Source: Branchiostoma lanceolatum
Taxonomy: Eukaryota; Chordata; Leptocardii; Amphioxiformes; Branchiostomatidae
Reading direction: 5' to 3'
Assembly: GCF_035083965.1 (NCBI RefSeq)
Contig: NC_089735.1
Coordinates: 9,326,001 to 9,390,000, forward strand
Length of the DNA: 64,000 nt
How positions within the stretch are numbered: position 1 is the stretch's first letter; each line of letters begins with the position of its first letter. This document shows, piece by piece, positions 21,370 to 31,099 of the stretch. The notes under the pieces were generated by a model, which saw nothing but the letters and a program-made list of their open reading frames with translations, was not told the DNA's origin and did not search any database. A program made the translations under genes and the position numbers.

Positions 21370-24300
21370 CTATTCATCAAAAATGTTTCTCTTGACTTTG
21401 GCTCCGTTTAAACTGACTGCAATACTGGGTTCAGTCTCCGGAGTGCAGTCTATCACAACGTTGGCCTTGGATGGGGACATCGGTTTTCTGATAGGTTCTT
21501 CTTTCTTCTTCTGGCTGGACCCTAGAAAAAAGTGGAATTTCCCTTAATATTTATAGACTTTGACTTAATATTCATTGGTGAAAGGAATGCAAGGGAAAGA
21601 AATGGACAATAGAGTATTGTTCATGTAGGTGTATCTGTATCTAAATCAGTATAACCGCCGTTCGGCGTAACACACCAGCTTTGCAGGCACGCAACAGCAG
21701 CTGGTTATATTACACTGAACAGCCTGTCACACCTACTGTTCTCCACTGCAACTGTTCTTTAAAAGCTTTTTAGTGAGGATGGACAGAGTACTTGATGACA
21801 ATGAGTGTTTTAGGTGGTTGAAGGGGAATTTGTAAATCTCAAATGTCTTAACTAGGTAGATTTAAAGAGACAGGAGTAATACCATATCGATGTAGATACA
21901 TGTGTGCTTATGTAAATAAAAAAAAATATCATACCACAGAGATGTAGGATGAAAATGCTCACTTTTGTTAGTTTGCTTATCAATTATTTTTTCATAAACT
22001 CGCCAGAAACTTTACATAGAATACAATGTACGTGATAACATATGTCTGACATGGTAAAAGAGAATTTCCTACCTTTTTCAAAGTTAAACCTATGTAGGAA
22101 GTTACTGATTTTGGGCTGGGTACTGCTGTTCTCATTGTTGGCCTTCCTCTTGGTCTGACTGGGACAGGAGCGTCTAGACAGCCCCACCTGGCGTGTTTTA
22201 CCTGAAGTGCAGGTAAAAAACAAACATAGAAAACAATCATACAATCAGCAAAGATTCCTTTCTAACCGTTTGTTGTAGAATTTAAAGATGTCTAACCAAA
22301 ACTAAGTTGCTTCAAACTTGTTTAACTTTTAGCACTCTAGAGTAGCCATTTGGCATTGGTTATAGAGTTAGGCAGCAGGAAGAAGGTTAAAAATGTAACA
22401 TTGCTTTGGACACTATCTGTCAAATTCTACATCATATAAAAGATTTGATTTGATTATCCTCATACAGTAATTATCCAATCATACCTCTGCTTGGTTTCGT
22501 CATCCTGGGTGTACTAACACCGTCCTTCATAGCTCTCCTTCCCATGTCCTGCACCACAGCTCTCTGTTCCGGGGCAGTCTGACTTAAGCTGGGTAATGCT
22601 GACTTCTCAAAGTATGACGACACTTGCTCTGAAACATCACGGCTTCTTACACTTTCTTTTTTCCTTATCAAAGTTTGGATGGGGTTTTCTTCACCATTTA
22701 CTCCATTTTCCACACTTTTACCAGAATTTGGCTGTCGTGGTTCTACTTTAATTTCAGCAACCTCTTCTTTGCTTGCATCTTCTGAAGTTTGCGACATTTC
22801 AGTTGTGGAAACTTGGCTGTTATTCCCTTCCGACGCGGTGAAGTATTGTGAGCCTTGTGAAAAGCTGATCAAACCTGAGTTTTGGCTATCTGTTGGGGTA
22901 AAGTTATCCATGGAATACACAGAGCAGTTATCAAAACTACTGATACTCCGTTCCACTTTCAAAGGTTTCAACGAGCCAACCGGTGATTCTTCCTCTGACA
23001 ATCCAGCAACAGACTCTTGTGAGCTTGTTGTGTTGTTTACTTCTTCTTGTGAGTTTGTTGTGTTGTTTACTTCTTCTTGTGAGCTTGTCGTGTCGTTTAC
23101 CTCTTCCTGGGAGCTTGTTGTGCTGTATACCTCTTCTTGTGAGCTTGTTATGATCTTAACCTCATCTTGTGACGTCTTCTTCCTCTTAGCTTGAGACAGA
23201 GCTGAGTACTTGAACTTTCCAAGGCTTGATACAGAAGACTTGAGGGTGATTTGTTTCTCAGACGATTTTGCCCAACTGAAAGCACTACCTTGTTTGTGGG
23301 CAGCAACTTTGAATGGATTCTTAGGAGTTTCTTTTTGTGTCACCTCTCTGAGCAAATGTTTCTCCTCACTGGATTTAGTAAGTGTGTTCACCAAGTTACT
23401 GTCGATAGATGCTTCTGAGGTGTCAATGTTCGGCTCATCTTCAGGGCCACCTGTCTCCTTTTCTTCATCATTTTCTGAAAGAACTCTTTTCCTCTTTTCT
23501 GCTTTTGCACTGTTGTCACTCTGGCTCCCCTGTCTTTGGAAGCTCTGGAGTTTTGTCCTCCAAGATGGCACTGTCGGTCCCAAACTGGAGTCCTCTTCTT
23601 TCTCTTCCCTTAAAATGTCTACATCTACCGACTTTGAAGGGTCTTCTGATGAACTGTCGTTGTCAATCATATCAAGGAATGTGTCTTGCTTCTCAACTGT
23701 GTTTTCTACAGAGTTCTTCTTGCTCTGAAGGTCTTTCACGGCTTGCTCATAGGAGTTTTTGAAATGCCTGCTTACGACAATAGACCCACTGGAGGAGTCC
23801 ATAGAACTACTTGGTTTGATAATAGCCAACCTTTTCCTGAGTTTAGAGTTTCCACCTTTCTCTGCCCCACAAGTTTTCTTCTCTTCTCTCTTTGCTGAGT
23901 TTGGTGGTGAGCCGTACATAGCAGCCAGTTCGCTGTCGGTACATACGTCTGTGGACTCAACTGGTTTTGCTTCAGGCTTTTTAAGAAACGTTGGTGCCTT
24001 GACGGTCACTTCTTTTCCTTTTGTAAATGCTGTCTTCACCTCTTTTAGATTGAGAGTGCCAAACTTTGGTCCCATCTTGTAGTCTGGGTGCCACATACAG
24101 AGCTTATGTCGCGGTGTGCTTGCCGTCACATTTTTTGGGCCCTGCCACGTGCTAGAGGGGGGTGGTTTGTAGGTGAGTGGGTTGAAATCTCCTACAGTGT
24201 TACCTGTATGGATGTCTATGTTACCCAGTGCCATACCCAAGGCAAGTTTCCTTGGTTTATACTCCCCTGCGTACGGCATGTCCGTTGCACTTACGCCTGG

Positions 24301-27300
24301 CGGATACTCGTGTAGCGGTACAAGCTCTTTCTTCACGGGATCGAAAGCCAGCTGGTATAAAAACGTGTTGTCTGCCTTCACGAAGCCGTCTATGTATTCT
24401 GTTGGCGCCACGATGCTAGACTTCAGGTAGGAGCCGATCTTACGCAGAACTTTCGTCATGTCTGATTGGTTAGTCAGGGAGAGAAGTTTCGCTGCTTTGG
24501 CGGGTCCGATACCGTGTAATGAAGGGAGGTAGTCACAACCACACAGAATACACATGTACCTGTAAAATAAAGCAATACAAATTTTATGGTACAAAACTCC
24601 ACAACAGGAAAAGCTACTGTTAACTCTCAAGACCCTAATGATAAAGATTTAATCTCTCTACCCAGAATTTAAAAATAATGATCATCTGGTCTCACCTATT
24701 TTCAAAAAGGTCAGACCAGGTGATTATCCTTTACTTAAAAGATTGAAATAAAAAAGCCTGAAAAGTAATAAACCCCTAATTAAAGTCCTTACGCATAACA
24801 AAATGTGTCTAGGCCAGTTACCATAAGAACTCAACTTATAAATTTTGTATCTAGTACATGTCCATTGATAAATTTACTGTTTTCAATGATACTAGTAGAG
24901 GACCACCTTGTAGCTAGAATCTATACTACTATTTACTACTACTCTGTATCTGTATGATCAGCGGTAAATTTGCATCTTGTCTAACCTAAACTTGTCGAAG
25001 GTGAAGTTCTGTGCCTTGATCTTGAGACACTGAGACAGGCGGTGTTTCTCGATCATCACCCCGTTGCCGTTCAGATCCAGTTTGAAGATCACACGATCAC
25101 AGCCGAACGCCAGCAGATCCGAATCCTCGGTGATCACAGCCTGGTGATGAAGACAAATGTGAAACATGTTTTCATTTGGTAGAAATTATTCCCACTGTCA
25201 CAAGAGCAGATAATGAACATGTTATCTACAATAAATATTACACAGTAATATTTTAGCTTTGCAAAAAGGGTAATCCGCTTGTAAATATGCAGAAGGTGCT
25301 AATTTCACAATGTGTATATTTTGTATTTCATTGCAATCTGTACAAGTATAATCATTATCATCATCAGGTCGAATCACAGATTGTCAATGAACAAGTATAC
25401 ACGAATGTAACAAATTTATATCCTTGGTTCTTAAAGGAAAATAATGCAGCGGATGGGCAAAACTTCAACATCTATCTGAACTGACAAAATGTTATGTAGA
25501 GTCAATTCCATGTCACCGAGAGGGTTTTCAGGTAATATTGCTAGTAGTGAGTTCAAACAATTTTAGATAAAAGACTATTCCAGTCAAAATAGTTCTAAAT
25601 TGTTCAAACAATCAAGAATGAAAGTTTGAACATGTTTGAACTTACTTATATATGTTCGAACTATTTGGAAAGTAATCGCACAAATATCTCTTTATTTAGA
25701 ACAATTTTCAAACATCTATGTGATTGTTTCACTGTTCGAACATGTTGGAACAATTTGAATCATTTTTCAAATGGTAGATTTGGGTTATTGCCCCCATAAA
25801 AGTAGGTGCTAATCACGCTCTATTGTCTGCCTCTGTATATTTTTAAATTTCACGTCTGGACTTTTGTCTTCAGGTGTCTATGCATGGCACCCAGGCCTAA
25901 TCCCCTATACTTTGAAGGGATGTGTGAATTGCCCTGTTCCCATCCCACTGACCCAGTTATACCATGTTGTTATGATGTTGGAACATGTAGGAACAAATGA
26001 TCAACCTATTTTCCAACAGTTTCGAAAATAATACAAATAACATGTGCAATGTTAGAAATTTGTCTAACATGTTGGAACACAGCAGAAACTATTTAGAACA
26101 TCACATGAATGTTGGAAATTGTTCTAAACAGTCACTTATCTCCCTTAGATTGTTACAAAGGTTTTACAAATGTTAGAACAAAAGACAACAAACACCCTCT
26201 CGGTAATGTGGAATCGACTCTATATGTATGACAGGCTAAAGATTGCGATCAGCAACTAGGCTGGTAGAGATTCTGATCGATGTCTCTGTACACAGGGACT
26301 ACAATCAGGATGCTAGAAATATGTGAGGGGGGTCTCCCATTTGATAATCCTACATGTGTAGAGTCAATTCATTGATCTAATGACATGAATGAAAGTTGAA
26401 AAGTTCTGACTGTCCTTTAAAGGAGTATCCTTAAATTTACAGAATCCAATCGCAGCATCTCCTAGGGTTTTTCTACAAAAGTTGAATAAGGGGGAGCACA
26501 CACAGGCAAGGGAGCAAATTCTATGTATTTATGGAAGAATCAGTTGCTGCGTGAAGGCTGTAGGCTGGATATTAAGCTGAAATCTTAATTCAACAAGCTT
26601 ACTAGTAAGGGGGCGCTGGGCTGAAATAAGAGGGCACAGCACCCCTCTTTCCTGATTTAGATGAACCCCTGATCTCTACTAGTACCAGCAGATTCAGCAA
26701 TTCTGTGACATTGCAACCTCTATACCAATAATATATATATCGTAAAAAAAACATGGATTGATGGTTAGATAACAAAGATACCTGAGCTATCCCACACTTG
26801 TTCAGGTACGCCAGCTGGGCGTCGGCCTCGTACGGAGCCACGATACAGTCCACGCCTACGGCGCGACACGCCTCCATCACCTCGTGGGCCATTGTTGGTG
26901 TCACGTTGATGCACTTCTGGAAGCACTCTCTGGCCTGAAAAACAATGACAAACAATGGTTGAAACAACGTTTAAACAAAAATATATCAACTTGAGCACTT
27001 TTAGACATTTGCTACATAATGTTACTAGTGCCTTCCCAGGTGAACTATAACATACTATTGGTTACTGTACAAGTACATGCAATTTTTACATGTGTAGTCT
27101 TCTTGTAAAATAGAATCCAAATTCAATTTAGATGTGGGCAGTTATTACATCAGGTCCTATTAGTATCAAGACATGTGCACACATATTGAGCATGTCAAAG
27201 AACCTATAAGAAAAGAGGGTTCAGTCCAGTGGAATTGGATCAACCCTACATATCATCAGCAGTGTTCTCACCAGGATTTTTTCACAATGTAGGGGTCAGG

Positions 27301-29258
27301 TACGGAAGGCCAACTTTGCGCGGCGCAAGTCACTCGCGGAGTACCAAAGCCATGATAACAGTTGGGAATCTGGCATCTTCCCGCACAAAATTTTGAAATT
27401 CGTAACCAAATAAAACACTATTTACTGCATTTTGAGGGATAGATTTTGTGAATTGAAGTTTTTTCCTCTGTCACAGACTCATTCTAAAGCCAAATAAGAA
27501 CTTTTTATAAGATTTATGAAGGTTCTTCCCAGAAAGAAACACCCCTATGCTGGTTGAAACACAGCATCGGGGTCCAGATCACAGCATCGGGGGTTCAGAT
27601 TACAGCATCTGGGGCCCCTATGCTGAAAAGGCCTGGCGAGAACACTGATCAGTCTAATCTTACACTAAGCTTTAATCATAACTTATAAAGCTGTTGTGTT
27701 TCACCTTCAGTTGGTTGAACCGTTATGTTATACAAACGACAAAAACAAACAACATAGATCTGTACAACTAGTACCTGTACTCAGTGAATAGTTTCATTAG
27801 GTTGCAATTGGTAAGTCACAAAAACTTTTTTGCTTGAAAGTAAGGTACTAGTATATGTATTAGTATTACACTCCAGTACATTTGGGACCGCATATTTTGT
27901 GCACATGGATGCCATTCCCTATAACAGTGTAAATATGTAAATACTTTGCGTTTGGGAACACATGTATAAGTGGCGACACCTGTGCTGCAGTGCAATGTGA
28001 ACCAGTCAGAAGTGCTCTGAGGAAGGTGACAGATGGTTACCAAAACGATGGATGTTAAAAAAAAAAAGAGTCTTTTTATTTAGTACCTGAGCTGCGTTGC
28101 CATCCCTGAGAAACTGTTTTCCCTTCTGTAGGTACAGATGTTTCCTCTCCCGGCGAGAGTCCTCCACGCCCTGTTTGGACGGGAGGTTGCACCCGTCGAA
28201 CACCATGACGGGTTTGATGCCGTGGGACAGCAGCATGTTGACGTACTTCAGAACGAACCTCACGTACATGTCCGACTTCTCGCCCCTCGCGAGATCCATG
28301 GCGCAGGCGAACGCTCCACGGTAAATCCAGCAGTAGGCATCTATTGCAACCTGGAAATAGAAAGAAAAAGGTACATGTGCATCACACTACAAAATTGTGA
28401 TATCTACAAGTGTAACAGTGGGGGTCCAAACACCTCCAACTTACCAGTCTAACTGGTTGCGACCTTTTAGCCTAGTGGTTAAGGCGGTGTGCCTGTGATC
28501 TGTGCCGCCGGTTTCGGCGTGGGTTCGAATCTCTGTTGGGATCACTTGCTTCTACTCGCTCCTTTGATTTGTTTCACTGGTTCCCACACCGGGAATCGAA
28601 CCCGGGCCTTGGCGGTGACTTTGTTTAGTGGCTACCATCCTCCGTTGTAACCGCTGAATCAATCTTTTCACTTGCTGACAAGGAAAAGATCGAGGCAGCG
28701 GTTAAATATACTACGGAGGCTAGACTTTGTCTGAAACAACTCTAGATCTGGAATAAAACAACACGTTTACATCATCAGGACAAGTGCCTTATATTTATTT
28801 TGTAAACCCCACATGGTCACAAGTTTGCGAAATTATTCATACGAGAATTATGCGTAAAGCACGAAAAACAGATTTTACCCGTTATTATTTGCCAGAAAGT
28901 AAGTTGGAAGAAAAATATGTAAATTCCTATCATTATCATAAACCAAATTGCTCATTATGTAACATACTCAGAATGTTGTACATTTGTCCATGCAAAACAA
29001 AAACCCTGTCTTTTGCAGTTTAAGCGAAATGGATACATAACCTTTTATATCTGGACTTACAATCTTATAAACTTATATTTCCCTTTTACAGAATATTGAA
29101 ATGAATGGACAGAACATTTTGTCTGTGTTCGCCCTCCCCACCCAAATATCACGAGCCCCCGCCAAATTTTCCACATGTACCGTGTAACCTGCCAACATTT
29201 TCACGTTGACCTGGGTGCTGGCATCCTTCAGGAACGGTAGAAGACCCTGTATTCCCAT
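21370..29258 (-). CDS. EXO1: Exonuclease 1
   Basis: Seven minus-strand exons: 29258-29181, 28350-28087, 26934-26782, 25140-24986, 24559-22485, 22201-22073 and 21521-21370. They total 3006 nt (1001 aa plus TAG) with matching phases and GT-AG borders. The protein starts [10 protein letters not shown], as XPG/FEN1-family nucleases do. Metal-binding acidic residues are all in place: D30 (A-I-D-A-Y), D78 (V-F-D-G), E150 and D152 (Y-E-A-D-A-Q), D171 and D173 (T-E-D-S-D), and D226 (G-C-D-Y-L; D225 in human). A helix-hairpin-helix with G-I-G-P-A-K-A follows. The long disordered tail (about 330-900) is longer than the human one (846 aa total) and includes SQ repeats at about 684-733. Exon 6 has Q937-P-K-I-S-N-F-L, at the place of the human PCNA-binding motif. 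The enzyme degrades DNA 5' to 3' in mismatch repair and end resection. Introns carry several MITEs and SINEs. Confidence 0.95.
21648..21716. mobile_element. Short palindromic MITE in the last EXO1 intron
   Basis: CAGTATAACCGCCGTTCGGC at the left and AGCTGGTTATATTACACTG at the right form imperfect inverted ends around GCTTTGCAGGCACGC. It is small and non-coding. Confidence 0.5.
22330..22395. repeat. Dispersed repeat shared with 51476-51556
   Basis: 'ATTGGTTATAGAGTTAGGCA' followed by GCAGGAAGAAGGTTAA corresponds to 'ATTGGTTACACAGTTAGACA' then GCAGGGAGAAAGTTAA at 51520-51556. It is a small interspersed repeat in EXO1 intron 5. Confidence 0.5.
23011..23160 (-). repeat. EXO1: Coding 30-bp minisatellite in EXO1
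   Basis: Five 30-bp units encode variants of [10 protein letters not shown], preceded by a related [10 protein letters not shown] unit. Length is an exact multiple of three, so frame is kept. Every unit has an SQ dipeptide followed by acidic residues, which fits the S/T-Q target of ATM/ATR kinases. Unit-to-unit differences are mostly single bases, indicating recent expansion. Confidence 0.9.
25497..26222. mobile_element. 726-bp inverted-repeat element in EXO1 intron 3
   Basis: The ends TAGAGTCAATTCCATGTCAC, then CGAGAGGGT, and ACCCTCTCGGTAATGTGGAA, then TCGACTCTA, form an inverted pair of about 30 bp. TATG lies directly outside on both sides and could be a 4-bp target duplication. The interior is full of short motifs such as GTTCGAAC, ATGTTGGAAC and TTAGAACAATTT, which form many small dyads. 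No protein is encoded. Confidence 0.75.
26343..26375. repeat. Stray end of the neighbouring element family
   Basis: TGTAGAGTCAATTCATTGAT repeats the terminal TAGAGTCAATTCC of the 25497-26222 element 120 bp downstream. It may be a truncated copy. Confidence 0.3.
27260..27647. mobile_element. 388-bp hAT-like MITE in EXO1 intron 2
   Basis: Left end CAGTGTTCTCACCAGGATTT and right end GGCCTGGCGAGAACACTG are inverted copies. CAGTGTTCTC-type ends are typical of hAT elements. Inside, a GCATCGGGG(T/G) unit is repeated three times near 27563-27612. A convincing 8-bp target duplication was not seen. Confidence 0.7.
28440..28560 (+). repeat. tRNA-derived SINE (ACCAGTCTAACTGGT family)
   Basis: ACCAGTCTAACTGGTTGCGA is followed by CTTTTAGCCTAGTGGTTAAG (A-box region) and GGGTTCGAATCTC (B box). 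The same leader and A box occur on the other strand at 42125-42230. It sits in EXO1 intron 1. Confidence 0.65.
28575..28680 (-). repeat. tRNA-Glu-like relic or SINE
   Basis: On the minus strand the 3' half reads GGCCCGGGTTCGATTCCCGG then TGTGGGAACCA, which is very close to the T arm and acceptor of tRNA-Glu and even has the encoded CCA. A CAGCGGTTA A-box-like part lies upstream, but the 5' acceptor strand is missing and the anticodon region is rearranged. An encoded CCA suggests retroposition of a mature tRNA. Confidence 0.55.
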
Positions 29259-29326
29259 CTTGGTCTAAAACTTGTGGGTTTTTATCAAAAAAATTCGTGG
29301 AATTCACAGTTTGGACATTTTCTGAT

Positions 29327-29334
29327 TTTCCCGC
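29327..29334. promoter_or_regulatory. E2F-type site upstream of EXO1
   Basis: TTTCCCGC, the classical E2F core, lies about 70 bp upstream of the EXO1 start codon. EXO1 is used in S phase, so E2F control would be reasonable. Binding is inferred only. Confidence 0.4.
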
Positions 29335-30551
29335 GTCTCCTCTTCTTGGGCCTGCGTACTGAAGACCGGAATGTTGTACTTACCAAAATAGGGGTAAAAT
29401 TATTTCAAAGAGTTAGAAAACGATACCAAAAACAACAATTGGATTAAGTGTACAATACAAAACATAGATTAATATATCTAGTCGAATTCTTTGTCGTAAA
29501 AATTATCAATGATTGTAGTTTATTGGCTTTTCAATAATTCAACATTATTAATAACTCCCATTACAAAAATGGTATCATCTTTTGTATGTCAAAGGTCACC
29601 CCTATAGAGGTTGACTTTCTCCGAGAAAATTCTTGACATTTTCCGAGGAAAAGGTCCTAAAAATGCGAGGTAAGATCACGTTTTCACCTTCACTGCAAAT
29701 AATTCTTCCACCAAAACGCATCGAGTGACATTAGATAGCACAGGTTGTCTTTATTTCGGGGTTTTCTTGTTGTTTATTTGAGCGGAAGGACTTTAGAATG
29801 GGAGGTGGGCACCTGTTGTTTGAACTAATGTCAATTATGTAAATCCCCTTTTACTGTAAATAGTGCTAAATACACCATTTATTTCCATGACAACCCGAAA
29901 TTGCTGTACATTAAGGTCACTCAAAACCACTCACAACTTGTATATGGATTTTTTTTTTCATTTCATTGTAGAGAATTTGCACTCTATCCATTTTGTTACA
30001 GTTCACAAATTAATCAGTAATTAACTAACAAATTACTCAGTAATTAACTCAAAAGACGTATTTTTTAGGACGTTTTGACCCTTTGGAAATGTCTTTGTGC
30101 TTCTGTCGAGTGTTAATGCTGTTCAAGAATGTGGAAATTGCACCTGGGGTATTGTATTCTGGTTGCCATGGTAACTAATGCCATACCACAATTGGCGGAT
30201 ATACCGTGTAATAACAATGGAATTATGTACCTTTAAGTTGAGAACTGTGCACGCCACTGGATTTACAGGCTAATAGAACTAGGGCAAATTGTTTGTGTTA
30301 CCATAACAACAGGTATTCAGCTTTCCAGTTTCGCTACCAAAAAAACTCGCATAGAACCCCTTTAAGAATGGAATTTGGACACAGTCCATGAAAACCTATG
30401 CCAGGACTTATTTCTAGTCAATATCTGTTACCTTCTAAGCATTTTGCTTTGGAATAGATTCAATACTAATATTGTGCCATTGGGTGAAGAAATGCTTTGT
30501 CATTCTTGCGAAGCAGATGCACTTGTTACCTTAATTTGAATTAGACATCCA

Positions 30552-30876
30552 GGCAAGAAGATATGCCAAATTAGTAACTCAAGCAACTGGATAAGAATTT
30601 TAAACAGACGTTTCAGATAGCCTCCGCTGTCTTTCGTCAGTGACTAAGGAAAGACTTGGCAGAACCAGGTTTTATACCAATTACTATAATTACTTACTAC
30701 CCGGTAGTACTATTCTATTGAACAGATCTATTCAGAGTTTTGGTATAAAAACTGGTTCTGCCAGATCTTTCCTTAGTCACTGATGAAAGATAGCGGATGC
30801 TGTCTGAAATGTCTGACTGTTTCGAATTCTTATCCAGTTGCTTGAGTAACTATTTTTGGCAGATGCCTTTGTCACG
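30552..30876. mobile_element. 325-bp foldback element
   Basis: The left arm runs from about 30552 to 30682 and the right arm from about 30740 to 30876, near-perfect inverse copies. Landmarks are GTAACTCAAGCAACTGGATA on the left with TATCCAGTTGCTTGAGTAAC on the right, and TCAGTGACTAAGGAAAGACT with TCTTTCCTTAGTCACTGATG. The centre is a 57-bp AT-rich loop with TAATTACTTACTACCCGG. No coding capacity. Confidence 0.85.
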
Positions 30877-31099
30877 TTGTGTTTGTTTTATCCATTGGCC
30901 TGTAGTACCACTTTATAGAAAGAGTTTGTACTAGTAGTACTAGTATTCAATGGTCGTAGTAACATGAAAATTTCTACATCTTTATTTTAGATATAGTCTG
31001 TTGTCACTTTGTATCGTAATCTAACATATTTCATACTTTTCCTTCAGATTTTTCTAGGCTGCTTGGAGTTGTACAGCATACTCTGTGGGACCCACCAAC

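Larger units (their letters stand above)
29259..31047. other. Head-to-head region between EXO1 and the phosphatase gene
   Basis: The two start codons are 1.84 kb apart. The EXO1 side (29270-29370) has CpG and an E2F-like site. The middle is AT-rich. A large foldback element occupies 30552-30876. A T-rich stretch ending CTTTTCCTTCAG at 31047 could be the acceptor of the phosphatase first coding exon, implying an upstream non-coding exon. Confidence 0.45.

Noticed and set aside
22679-24430. Several open frames on the plus strand across EXO1 exon 5
   Set aside because: They are antisense shadows of the EXO1 coding sequence, which has clear family features on the minus strand.
28575-28680. Functional tRNA-Glu gene
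   Set aside because: The 5' acceptor strand is missing and the anticodon arm is disrupted; only the 3' half matches tRNA-Glu.
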